In this document: piece by piece, positions 22,450 to 34,200 of the stretch
How the letters are laid out: every line of letters begins with the position of its first letter
How positions within the stretch are numbered: the stretch's first letter is position 1
Assembly: GCA_000727475.1 (NCBI GenBank)
Contig: KL647303.1
Coordinates: 1,825,843 to 1,889,842, forward strand
Origin: Sarcocystis neurona
Lineage: Eukaryota; Apicomplexa; Conoidasida; Eucoccidiorida; Sarcocystidae
DNA: 64,000 nt
Reading direction: 5' to 3'
Translations under genes and position numbers: made by a program
Notes under the pieces: generated by a model
What the model was told of the DNA's origin: nothing
What the model saw: the letters and a program-made list of their open reading frames with translations, nothing else
The model's database searches: none

Positions 22450-24310
22450 TGCAACCGTGAGCCGCACTCACGCGAGACCAGAGGACGACGAAGAAGAATA
22501 AGAAGAAAAAGAAGCATCCCTACCAGATGGAGACGCGCATCTCCACGTCCACGTATGTTTGCGGTGTATTCAACGGAAAGTGAACGCGCAGGGACAAATC
22601 GATGGAGAGAGGCAGACAGAAAAAAGGGAGAGTGAGACATGCGCACATATGTACATAGAGATATACATATATATATATATAGATGGATACACGCATGTAT
22701 AAGCCATACGTATACCTGTATGAATACATACAAAATGCGTACCGGAGTTATCTCCTGGGGAAGAAAAGTTCCTTTCCCGTGAAGAAGACACTAGGCGACA
22801 GGAGAAGAGGCAGAAGAGGTCCCCCGTCTCCTAAGGAGGACTGCGTAGTCGTTTGCAAGAAAGCCACCATTCACACGTGTGCATACGTCCACGTGGAGAC
22901 TCCCTGCACCAATGCTCGCATACTACAAACGCACCTGTCCCTCTTGCTGTCTCTTCTCTCGCTCGTTTCTTTTGTTTGATCGAAAACTCTACTACGTAGC
23001 CACGTGTGTGGCTCACCGCGGCTACAAGCACACGCTGCACATGGATACTTGTAACATCCGCAGAAATGCGTTAGGAGGGACTGTCGCACGCAGCGGCAGA
23101 GCGAGACGCCTTGAAAATTCTTTGACGAACAGAAACGTGGCGAGAAATTTCCACCTCGCAGCAGCCCTTTCAGAAGATCGGCGCTGTCGATCGAAAAAGA
23201 GCTGCAGGAATCCTTCCCCTCCCTCTCACCAAGAACAGTAATCTGCTGCGGGTGGGGGGCCGTGGCGGTTCTACAAAGCCGCGGCGACAGAAGGAGGCGT
23301 GGAAGCCTAGCGGGCCTGGTAAGCGGGTGTGACGCACAAACACGGAGATAAAGGAGATGCTGTGTGTATACACGTGAGTAAGCGAAATTATCCCCGCATG
23401 TCTACGTCCGAGCCTCGTGGACGTCAGAAACCCAGTTCTTCGCTTACGTCTGTTGAGTTGATATTAAAAGACGGGTCGACTCCTTCGTGTGCGTATCTGT
23501 GGATGAAACAAATGCTTGTGTGGGCAGCCGTGTGCATTTTGCTTCCTGCGCACGTCCACATCGATACATACACATATACACCCCATACACATATACACAT
23601 ATTTCTGTATGCGACCTTTTTCCTGTTCGGAGACGAGATGTAGACTTCTACACCGACGTGCAGGAACGACACCTGCACCCACGGTCGAAACGCGGGAGGT
23701 CGACGCGCATCCGCAGGAGTTGCGCCTGAAGCCTGAGGACGCGTAACTGCAGCTTTCTACACTACTGGGCACATCGAGACTAAAAGATATAAAGGCATGC
23801 AAAGACACGCGGGAATATTTTTGATGGTCATGAGAGGCCCTGAGTTGCTGCCTTCTACTTCGTCACTGCTGCGGCGATGTGGTGTGAACTCGCGGCCCAT
23901 GTGCGGCGGCAGCGAGAGGAGTTCACACCTACATAGAGAGGTCGAGAAAATGCAGAGGGCGTACATTTCTCTGTATTCATAAGTACATCTGTATATATTC
24001 GCATGCATATGGGCACACACAGGAGGGTTTATGCAAGGTCGCGGCTAGCAACACCTGTCAGTGCTGTTGACTTCGTCCTCCAACTTGAAGAACGAAGAGA
24101 TGACGCAGCGGTGCTCGCGAGGGGGGAGGAGGGGGAGGGGTGTACGGCAATAGGAAAACAGCATTCTCTGTAGGAGGAGGCTCCAGAGGAAGAACGCCAG
24201 CGTCGGGTGTGTCGGTGCTCGAAGCCCCGTCACCTTTGCACAACAAGTGTGTTCGCGGAACCACAAGATTCTTCTCCCGGCTGCCCTGGAACGACGACTG
24301 CTACGGCAGT
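22450..24310. other. Left edge of the repeat-poor island; no gene assigned
   Basis: CAG tracts stop here. Short TA runs remain at 22,655-22,682 and CATA runs at 23,568-23,612. A signal-peptide-like frame near 23,502 on plus (MKQMLVWAAVCILLPAH) is flanked by microsatellite and has no supported splice site. It could be a 5' exon for the gene at 24,317, but the phase was not established. Confidence 0.5.
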
Positions 24311-24316
24311 CGTTAG

Positions 24317-27300
24317 GAGGTGTTTGTGCTTCTGCAGGTGTTGCTGGCTGCTTTCGCGCTTGTTCCTCCGACTGCCGCTGGTCGTGTTGCCGGGACTTCA
24401 ACGGCTACCGCGCCGAACTGGGAGAGGACGAACGGAGGGAACGGCACGGATTCGACCATCTGGCAGGTCAGCTGTGGATGAAGAGAGTCACGTAAAGAAA
24501 CGGACAATCGGAAGCAGACTCGGTGAAAGATGCGAAGAAAGAGGGAAGACCGACTCAGTAGTCAGTTGCTGCCTCCGTACAGCTGCGCTCCTCTGTGGCA
24601 ATTAAGAAGAGCACGGGTGCGCTGACCGGCCACTCAAGTAGGCGCACCGCTCAAAAAGACGCTCCCACTCGAGACGGACAGCCAGTTTCACAAGAAGTCG
24701 ACAGAATTTCGCAACACTGGGAGTTTTATGGAGGTGCTCACTCCAAGGTAAAGTCTAAGGAGGAGAAGGAGTCGGGAGTCGCGCCGCGCAGAGCAGCAGC
24801 TCGGCAAGCGCCTGCAACCACTGCTGTTGCTGCCGCCCTGGCCATGGCTGCTCAGAGTCCAGTGCGCATGTGCAGCAACAACACGCCAAGAAAATGCCCG
24901 AGTGCGCAGTATCACCGCTGCAGCAGCGAGAGAAACAACGGCACAAGCAGCGACACAGGTGCGGCAGCAGCGATAGCAGGCAAGCCGAAGCAGCACCTGA
25001 GGGAAGCGGCGGGGCCACCTGCCCCTAAAGGACCGATGATAGCGTCAGATCGAACAGGGGAGACGTAGAAGAAACAACAGCATCACAAGAAGCAGCTGCA
25101 CAAAATAGGTCATCTTGGTAGAACTGATATGAAAGAGGCTTCAGATTTCGCACAAAGTTGACTGGCTGGGAAGTAAGACACTGGAGAGGCTGTCAGGGAA
25201 GTTTCGGCATCGAAGACGTGTCCAGTGGTAGTGCGGGTGGAGACTGAGGAATAGAGAAGCAACACGGCTACACGCGGAGGTAAGGCGTCGCAAGCGCTTC
25301 AAAGAGGGGAGAAGTGGCTCTCTCAGTACACAAAGTACTGATGCGGTTATACAGAGAGAAGTAGGCAGACATACACTCCTGTCTGTCTTAATGTGTACAG
25401 CTGGTTTAGACAGGGCTTTCTCCTAGAGGCGTTGACATGCATTTATTATTTTTGGTTTGTAAACTAGATGGTACACGAATGAAGGCGATTTACGCGAGGA
25501 GCACACGCAGTCTCTGCAGTAAAAGCAGTACCGCCTGAAGTCCTGAAAACGTCCGGAGGTTTGTTCCCAGTATGTACATATATATATATATATATATTCG
25601 TATGCTCAACTATGTAAAGTTGAGGGGAAGCAAATATCCGGCAACACGAAAATATCGTATATAATAAAAGTTATCGAAGACTACTGAGCGTGACTGAGAG
25701 GCGACGATACTTCTTTATGTACGTACACAACACGTGTGCATAGCCATATATATATATATACGCATGTGTATCGCTCTACTGCGAAGATAGAAATGCGTCC
25801 AGGCGATAGCTCTTTATACACGGATACCCTATGTGTATATATATATATACATACATACGTACATGCATACATGCGTGTCTCCCCACCGTAAAGATAGAAA
25901 TGCCTCCGTATCTGTTCTCCATGAGATGCGAGACTGAACAGCTCTGCGTCTTTGTTTTGCAGAAGCACATCCCCTATCGATCCAACTTTGTATACCTGCC
26001 CAATGTTTCGGAGAATAAGGCATTTGCCTATATCCGTACTCCGCTGCAGTGGTAAGCGAAGGTGTCAGCGTTACCACTGTTGTATTCTCTTGTCAGATAT
26101 GTGTGTTAATTGTGTACGCATGTGTGTGTCCTCACCTAGAGCTGCATGGGTACTTCAGCCACACGAGATTCAGCCGTATGTGTCGACACCTTTTGAGTCC
26201 CACCGTGTGTTTCTAGCGTCGTGCATGGTGTGCAGCAAAAATGAGAATGTCTAGACACCAAGGAAGCCACGGCAGAGTTTGAGCTTTCGAGGAGCGGCAG
26301 AAGGTACACGGGGCCACAGGTATATACATGTAAGCTGAACGACGCGAAACGCACGCAGTCGGGTTAGAAAATCACAAGCAAGACTGTAACTCTTTTGGCG
26401 GCACTCACACTTCTCCACGGCGGGGAGGTATTTTCTACAGATGAACTAATTCGACGCCCACACAAAAACAGCGAGTCGCACGAACCCGTAGTCGTATCAG
26501 TTGTATGCAATCTACTTTGGAAATGTAGATTCCCAGCATGATACGCGGAGACTCTGTGAAGGTGTTCTGGTGACGCGTGCATGCCGCACAGGAGATAGAA
26601 GCGTCTGCGGTAAGTACTGTTGAGACTACAGCTACACAAATATATTTGCGAGGGAGAATGGAGCGACGTTTGGGTAAAGTCGTCGCGGGCATCAACGTCG
26701 AAGTAAAGTATGGACAGAAATTCCTAAGTAGTGCGTGACTGTCGACGCATATGCCCATAATTTTATACGGATGTCGCGCGCATGAAAGCACGCTGACGGT
26801 ACAAGATGAAGTAAGCACACAGTCGACGTCCAAAGCAGCATACACACAGACAGAGAGATACGGGCACGTGGCCAACGAGAGCGAGCTCCACGTCTACCGC
26901 GGTACACACGCTTGCAGCTTGCCTGCACTATAGTGGATTTTTTGGCAGAGTGGTGATATGTAAGACACTTCAACTCTGAAGAAGGTTAATGCTGAAGGCA
27001 ATTCAGGAGGCTGTTTAACACGTATGTGGAAAACGGTGAACGTTATCATTTACACAAGTCTTAGGCGGAGTTCGCTCCGTTTCCCAACTATTGCTCTCCG
27101 TGTGTATATATCTATCTATACATTTGTGCGTCAGTAAGCAGACATACGGTAGATCGTGTACAGCTACGTGCAGGCAATGTCACGGTTCTGGCTGCGATGG
27201 ACGTTTGGACCAGCTGATGCTCTACACGACTGAGACACAACTCGCGCGAGCAGAACAGGCAGAAGTGACGACGGAGGCGGGTAGAGACCGCGCAAGTTCT

Positions 27301-27641
27301 TGCTGGGTCATACAGACGCTTTCCGCAAGTCGCGCGTCAGTACCTTCCTCCCGCTTTCAACAAAAAGTAGCAGACTGCCTCGCTGCACTTGCGGAGATCT
27401 GCGTAAGCAGTAGTTCAGTTACAAGTAATTATACGTACTACTTTCGTGACGTGCATGGATGTCCACTGAGATATAATGCGGCTTAACCAGTCAACTGACA
27501 ATACAACATATAAACCGGCAGCGGTGTAGCACTTCGGATGTCGCCCACACGTCCGGCCAGTGTCTTCACACCTTCAACTGCTTACGCAGTCCAACAGTGG
27601 AGCAAACTCTACCTGGCGGTGAAGACGGGAAAGAAGTTTGA
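24317..27641 (+). CDS. Candidate five-exon secreted protein gene, 5' end missing
   Basis: Five plus-strand segments join in consistent phase: 24,317-24,466, 24,583-24,747, 25,963-26,051, 27,174-27,402 and 27,522-27,641, giving 250 residues and a stop. Junction phases are 0, 0, 2 and 0. The exon-3 acceptor (TCTTTGTTTTGCAG) and the exon-3 and exon-4 donors (GTAAGC) are strong. The exon-1 donor (GTCAGC) is weak. Exon 1 carries a hydrophobic stretch (VFVLLQVLLAAFALVPPTAA) like a signal peptide. The mature part has about eight cysteines, all in the last two exons. There is no Met in exon 1, so an upstream exon is needed. I recognise no family. Small cysteine-bearing secreted proteins such as SAGs are abundant in Eimeria, but the known SAG motifs are not visible. 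Confidence 0.4.
25570..25900. repeat. Short TA runs and a 100-bp imperfect duplication in an intron
   Basis: (TA)n at 25,577-25,598, 25,746-25,760 and 25,834-25,850. The phrase AAGATAGAAATGC occurs at about 25,783 and again at about 25,889 in similar context, a local tandem duplication. It lies in the third intron of the candidate gene above. Confidence 0.6.
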
Positions 27642-27649
27642 TCTCTGGA

Positions 27650-29020
27650 AAACTGCCTTGTGTTCTGAGAAGATGGATGGCTCGTGTCGGGCAAGGCAGC
27701 GTGCCTGTTTTAATATATCGTCGATGGGATTCCTCAATATCCACCGCTAGCGATGACTACTCACGCAGGGGAAGGCATGTTGTCTCGCAGAAATCGTATT
27801 CGGAGTGCATGCACGCAACACACTTCGACGTGCACCATGTTCAACACGTGTACAGTTTCTGTCTGCCCGTGTTGTGTGGTCCGCCTGAGATACAACCGTC
27901 GAGTCCATCTCCACATGAAGAGGTATTGCATTGCGTGTAGGCCTGCAACTTCAAAGTGGGAAAGCAGGGCTTCCACGACGAAACGGCAGCACCAATTGCA
28001 GCAACTCTAATTGTACACTGCCAGGTGGAGTCACTGCTACAATTATTCTGCCTTTTATCTGGACTAGTCATACGAATACTGATTAGTACAATTCTGGTGA
28101 ATGGGGACCTCAGCCGTATAGTTGCAGTCAAATGGCACACGCCTTGACTCAGCAGAGATATCCACTGTCCACGATCCTCGATCACCCGTCCAATCTGGTG
28201 CGAACCTCAGGAAATCTTTTCTGCTATAATTGTAATTGTAGATCTGCTCGGAAGTCGACTGCGACAAAATTAACGATGATGATGCATTCGCTACTTTCAA
28301 ACGAGGAAAGCCTGTACGCAATACCGTCCAGGAATGTTAAGATGGACCCTATGAGGGAGCCCGCGACGCACCGGGCATCAGCTTCTGTGCCGACACAGCT
28401 CGCAGAACACGCCGAGGACGACACCATATCTATATTGACTTTTTGAACTGGAAACCCGAATGCACGCAAGTCCTCGACAAGGCCAAGATGATCTGAAGCG
28501 TTGCATGGGCTTTACAGTAAGTAGACGTCTTCTTATATCAAAGTGACTTCTATGCGAACGATGTGCCATCGCAGCTCATATCCTGCCGTCAGGGGACATG
28601 CCGACCATCTAGAAAGCAGCATGCTCTGCTGGACAGATGCCGACCGCCTGCAGACCACTGACAAACGGTACCTTTCGGTAATGAATGGTGATTACGCGTA
28701 TGCTTCGATGTGTGCGGAAACTGGCGCACTGTGTAATTGAATTGACTAAAAGAAGAAAACATTTGGTAACTGTCCAGGTGGTAAACCGGTGCAAGGGGTC
28801 TGGTATCCAGCAGGAATGACTCTGACCAGAAGCAGCAGACCTACGGTGTAGGTATGCACGCGCGCACTTTTAGATGTATGCGTGTACGGTGGGGCGCGTG
28901 AGTCTGGCTCTTGTAGATTTGCGCGTGACATCGTACGCCCTATTATCAGAGGTTTTTCGGTGTGCGTTTTTCTCCCCTTCCAAAGGCGACACACCCCAGC
29001 TCCTCAAAACTCGGCGCTGC
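27650..29020. other. No supportable gene
   Basis: Ordinary-complexity sequence with short open frames on both strands (for instance 28,132-28,446 plus and 27,841-28,185 minus). None has paired splice sites or recognisable content. Confidence 0.5.
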
Positions 29021-29028
29021 CTTCCGCC

Positions 29029-29573
29029 ATGGGGGGCCTCAGTAAAATTCCTGTTACTATCGTAGCGGGGAAAGCGACGAATGCCGGGGGTAGCTCTCTT
29101 CGCCGTACGTCAACTTTTTTATGCAATTTTTAGATCAGCAGTCGCGTCTGGTAATGTCGTCTCAGTCGCCCGATAGCGCACGTAAAACACACTCCGGCGG
29201 CTTCCAGTCCCTCCGCCGACGTACAGACCGGACGGAGCTGCTCGCACATTTCCCAACAAATTTAACGCGGACCGCATACGTTGCCACAGGAAGTCGAGGA
29301 GACACGAATACGGAAGGGGTGAGCGGAAATTCGGAATACTGGTGGGAAACCACGTTTGCGAGGTGGGAACGATTCGCGTGTTGTCATCAACTCGCGCAGC
29401 AACTACCCTACACTTCCGAGGAAATCGTAAATTCAAATGCAAAACAGCTGTCAATATTCGATATGCACAATTTTGCATCTCGTGGTGGTGAGGTTCTCTT
29501 CCTGCAGTCTGCAACGGAGCAGTGGTCGTCCTTCGCTTCCAACAGGCAGCTTTGGATTCACTCAGCACTGTAA
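29029..29573 (+). CDS. Small hypothetical gene with a possible 29-nt intron
   Basis: An ATG in good context (CCGCCATGG) at 29,029 opens MGGLSKIPVTIVAGKATNAG. A donor (GTACGT) at 29,105 in phase 1 is followed 29 nt later by a T-rich acceptor (…GCAATTTTTAG at 29,133) that enters a 146-codon frame in phase 1, ending at 29,573. The second part is non-repetitive (for instance SEYWWETTFARWERFACCHQ). Without splicing the first frame stops at 29,133. A 29-nt intron would be exceptional for Eimeria, so the two frames may be unrelated or wrong. The opposite strand also has a long frame over 29,119-29,589. Confidence 0.3.
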
Positions 29574-29589
29574 AATATCGACCTACCAA

Positions 29590-30595
29590 ACATATATATA
29601 TACGTACATATATATGAACGCGTTAGGAATATCATCATCTGGATACGTTTTCCGGGATGGATGACAGCATTCTGTTCCGCCTGCGCTAACGCAATACGTG
29701 TCCGCCACGCATACCGCTGCCCGCACCTCTACTTAACACGCTTCACACAAACTCCACTTTCACTGGAAAAAGACGCGCTTCCTAGCTACTCCAGAACATG
29801 AACACAAAGTGAAAGATGTCGAAGGGACACCACAGGATAAAGCACGCGTATGTTATACGAACACGCTGTTCTATACGGGACGTCGTTCATTCGACTTCCC
29901 ACTAAACGCCTCAGTTGCGCCACTTTCTTGTTCCATATAACAAGATACTATGCCCAAGAACACTGGTGTTCAGCGATGCACACGCTACGCCGCTAATTCT
30001 CATCGAAACACGGGCTTCAAGCAAAGGGCCTTACAAAGGACTACTGGTGACCACCGCCAGTTTCCACCAACAAAGCGAACGACAAAACAGCAGACGTCCT
30101 CGATCTTGCGTGAACAGCTTGCTGAAAAGGTATTTGTGTCGTCACCACCTCTTTATTCTTTCATAAAGAGCCTCTCCGTCACAGACCCCGCTGTTCTAAC
30201 AGACAAGTCGTGCAACAATTTTAACAAGTCTACCTCCCTAGAGCACAGCTTCAGTCTAGCCGTCATGGGCTGTTCCCACCGCACGTCTCACAATTGCTTC
30301 CCTACACACTTCAGGTAAATTCCATCATCTTCCTGCAAGCTGGGCAAATGCCCATCGACGCATCCTACAGGAGTTTGTGGTTCCACGGTCATCACTAGTG
30401 TGCTCTACATGTTTGTTCCCTCGTAGTTGTCGTCTCTACCACTTTTTCTCCAGTCTCTCTCAAACAGTGCTTGAGTGCCAGTCATTCCCCTGCATTCGCC
30501 CTATGTTTTCGCCGTCTTACAGTTGACACGCTAGGCTACGGTTTTTCCGCAGTACCTACGCATGTGCCTTTTGTCCCTACGCGTCAGCCCACGAC
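29590..30595. other. Flank between the candidate gene and the MIC4 stop; probable MIC4 3' region
   Basis: A short TA run at 29,590-29,612 and otherwise unique sequence. A 122-codon plus-strand frame (29,950-30,318) overlaps what would be the 3' untranslated region of MIC4. I see nothing that supports it as a gene. Confidence 0.5.
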
Positions 30596-31218
30596 CTACG
30601 TATCCGCCCACGCATCGTCTTCGATTTCAATAACGGTTTCGCTTTCTGGTGCTGCTTCCCCGGCTCCTGCTTCGCCGCCTTCTCCCCCCTCGAAGACAAC
30701 TTGCTCTGCTTCTCCCGCGGGGCCGCCTCCTCCCTTCATCATATATGCTGCACCACCACCTGCAGCGCCAAGTAGTAGCACTCCGCCCACGATGCCTCCT
30801 GCAATCGCTGCTGTTGGCATGCCGCCTTCTTCTTCTTTTTCCTCCTCTGGTCTTCCCGGTTCGGTTACCGGTGGCGTAACAACAGGAGGTAATTCTTCTG
30901 GAGGCACCTCTGCCGGTGGCATCTCTGTCGGTGGCACCTCTCCAGGTGGCACCACTTCTTCTTCTGGCGGCACTACTCCTGGAGGCACTACTTCTTCTGG
31001 CGGCACTACTTCTTCTGGCGGCACTTCTTCTTCCGGCGGCACTACTCCCGGCGGAGTCACCTCTTCTGGTGGCACAACTTCAGGTGGAACGGCTACTGCG
31101 CACTCTTCCGTTTCTACGCAGTCGCAGCCACTTGATGTGTCGCAGTTGTCACGCATACGCATTCGAAGTCCCGGCTTCACTGCGCCGCATTCGGTCCACG
31201 AACCGAAAGGCGGGCACG
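30596..31218 (-). CDS. MIC4: MIC4 exon 9: last TSP-1 module, Pro/Glu linker, transmembrane helix, tail
   Basis: It begins with CPPFGSWTECGAVKPGLRMR and a Cys-rich end. A linker of VPPEE/VPPG units follows, then a basic-poor stretch leading to AAIAGGIVGGVLLLGAAGGG, the membrane helix, whose start contains the Ile-Ala-Gly-Gly motif typical of rhomboid-cleaved microneme proteins. The cytosolic tail is acidic and Gly-rich and ends …IEIEDDAWADT. Two AG acceptors six bases apart (31,225 and 31,219) are both in frame, so an alternative form with two extra residues is possible. Confidence 0.88.
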
Positions 31219-34200
31219 CTGCAGCTGAAGGCACATCGTAGGAAGAAGACGGGCGACATCACACGACATGAGCGGTTGTCAGGGTAGCACGGGAATTGAG
31301 CACCACCGCCGATGCACCGCAGTCTCCCTACACTCCGACTACGACTGCTGTCAACCACGGAAACCTCTCCCACGAAAGCTCTTAACAAGGGGTCCGAGTC
31401 TTTATGTTATCAGCAGCAACAGTCGATATATGCCGCGCCCAGCACGTCACTAACACGGCAACGCGAACTCACAGAAGGTAACATATCGCCATCAGACTCC
31501 CTGCAATTCCCATTACCTTCCTGAATGTGCCCATACGTACACATCTACACAGGTACACGTACGTATACATTCGTGAAGAGCTGAGCAATCCTTCGGAAAC
31601 GATCGCCTCGCTGTACCGAGAAAGAATTACTGGTGACAACAGTGTGCAGACCCACAGAGTGGATGCCACACACAGGCACACCGTTACGGTGCAGGGCAGT
31701 GAAATAAGCTTTTCATGGAATCACCAGCAGGTCGTCTGTGACGCCTGCTCGGGGTCGTATCAATGCACTCAAAGAAACGCAGTTGTTCTTACTGATACAC
31801 TGCCGGGTCTCCGTAACGTGCGGGCAATTCTCAAGATGTCTTGTTTGCTTGTTTTCCACGCAAGCGCTCCATTCGGTGAGAGACCCACCTGAGCAGCACA
31901 GGTGACACGCACTCGCACCATTCGTCCATAACCGAGGAAAATACGTACACGGCTCCGTACATCCTCTACTGACAACAAAAGAAAACCACCGCGAGCGACT
32001 GTGTCCGCATGCATCCAAAAGTTGACTACGCCTGAGGTCGACACAAAAAGTCAAAAACCTTAGTACAAGAGACGTTCTTTGCTACCCGGATCGGGAAGCA
32101 CCCTGGCAAGGCCAGACACGAAGATGAAACCGAGATTAACCGATAGGCATCTGTCTGGTTTTTGTTGACTTAAGCCAATGCGCCAGTGGTGCACTACTCC
32201 CTTCTGCTGTTGAGGGCAGCACCTGACCCGCACGCGGATCTTCAGAACCGCATGAAGGATTCGCGCATACAGCTACTTTCTGTGGGGGGATAGCCCGCTT
32301 CTTCTTGTCGCTCATGGAGTCCTTGCTGCAAGTGAGTCACGTGTGTGCGCGTGGCTGGCGTTTGGTGCACTTCGCTGTCCACACTGGTACAGGTACTGAC
32401 TAAACACACGGAGTTACAGGTATATCCCGCTGCAGCTATACACTGTTTTTAAAGCCGTGCAGCAAGGACTGTGGCGTGGGGCGTGTAAACAAACGGCACG
32501 TTCCCGTGTACACGCGAGTTCCCTGATGCAGTTGCACGTTGCACAAGGCTGCGTTCACCGCCGTCTCTTCCCCTCTTTACGTAGGTTGTGAGTTTATCCA
32601 TCGAAGCTTATGCAAAGCTTACAAACTGAAGGCAGTGTCGCCCCGCCTCCTTCTTCCTCTGGAGTGCAGAGACGGGTCTCTTCTAGGTCCGCATTCAAGC
32701 ATTTCCTGCTCTGCTGAAGGATCTGCGTAGCTGCTCCTTCTGAACTGGCTGCTGCCGCCTCGCATTCACTCCAAGGCGACCACGCTGTGCAGCGACCGTC
32801 AGCTGACGGCGGGGGGGGAGCAGTGCTTGTACAGTCGGCGTACATCTTCTCTTGAGGGCAATGCTCACGTACGGAAACTTGCACACCTTCCAGTGGCACA
32901 CCGCAGGCCGAATATGGACCCCACGGACCGCACGCTGCTTCCACATCTGTATTCAGACAAGGCACATGCGGCACCGGCAGGCGGACCCGGCTTGTCGGGA
33001 CAAACAGCAAGTAGCAAACTCAGTTTGTCCACAGTCACCGAAGAGGAATTCCTCCGCGTGCACACACAGACGTATACATACGTCTACGAGTATATCACAG
33101 CTAGACATATACGCTTTCCCGGAAGCACATTCGTCTAGGCAGCCCGGTCGATGCCGCGAGTGTGGCCTCTCTACCTTGTCTCATATCGCCGTGGTCCTCC
33201 CTACAAATCGTGTCGTCCGCTTACCTGGGTCAGGGCACTCGACCATTTGAATTTCCTCTGCGCACGTTGGGTCTGATTCAGTCTTCTCCCTTTTTTTTAA
33301 AGTCATATTGTCGGCCTCTCCAGGACACGGAGTCCACTCCAGCCAAGGCCCGCAGCGTTCCTCGAGTTCCTTCTCGTACGCTTCTTCCTCGGGCGATACT
33401 ACTACTGCTCCTCCTCCTCCTACTCCTCCTCCAACTTCCCCTGGTCCGGCTCCCCCTGGTCCAGCTCCGCCTCCTTCTACTCCGCCTCCTTCTACTCCGC
33501 CTCCTTCTACTCCGCCTCCTCCTACTCCGCCTTCTACTCCGCCTCCTCCTACTCCGCCTCCTCCTGGTATCTCTCCTCCAGGACCAGCGCCACCTTCCCC
33601 CACACCTGGTTCTGGCAACGGAAGCTCGGGTGGTTTTGCTCCCTCTTCAGTCGGCGGCTTCTGTATCGGAGTGGAAGCACCTCTGCAGCAAACTTTTTCC
33701 TTTTTGCTGGGTAACGTAATGCAGAAACGCTCGCGTTTGCCCTTTTCGCACTCGCTCCAAGGACTCCACTCCAGGCACTTCTCCTGCCCCGGCTCCGTCT
33801 CCGTAGCAACGCAGCGGTAGCCACTTCCCATATAGCCGGTTTTACATTTGCAGGTGAATGACCCCGGCACATTATGACAGACGGCATTTGGATCGCAATT
33901 CGCTTCGCCCGTGGTGCACTCGTCAACATCCGCGCAGGTATGCCCATCCCCAGAGAACCCAGAACGGCACGAACACGTAAAACTTCCTTCGGTGTTCGTG
34001 CACGTTGCATGTGAGTCACAAGAGTGCGTCTCAGCCGTGCATTCATCAACGTCTGTGCACTGCTTCCCGTCACCTTCAAAGCCATCGTTGCAAGCACACA
34101 CCGCCTCCATAGTCGCGTTCTCACAGGCTGCGTGCGGTGAGCACGGCTGCTGTTCACTGCAGTAGTCTATCGGATCGCATGATGCAGGCAGAAGGTTGCC

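Noticed and set aside
30471..31241. 256-codon plus-strand frame rich in Thr/Ser/Gly
   Set aside because: It is the antisense of the MIC4 Pro/Glu linker and transmembrane exon. The minus strand has splice sites, a TSP-1 module and a membrane helix.
33308..33820. Plus-strand Pro/Thr-rich frame (PPSTPPP repeats)
   Set aside because: Complement of the MIC4 Gly/Glu-rich region; repeat-driven shadow.
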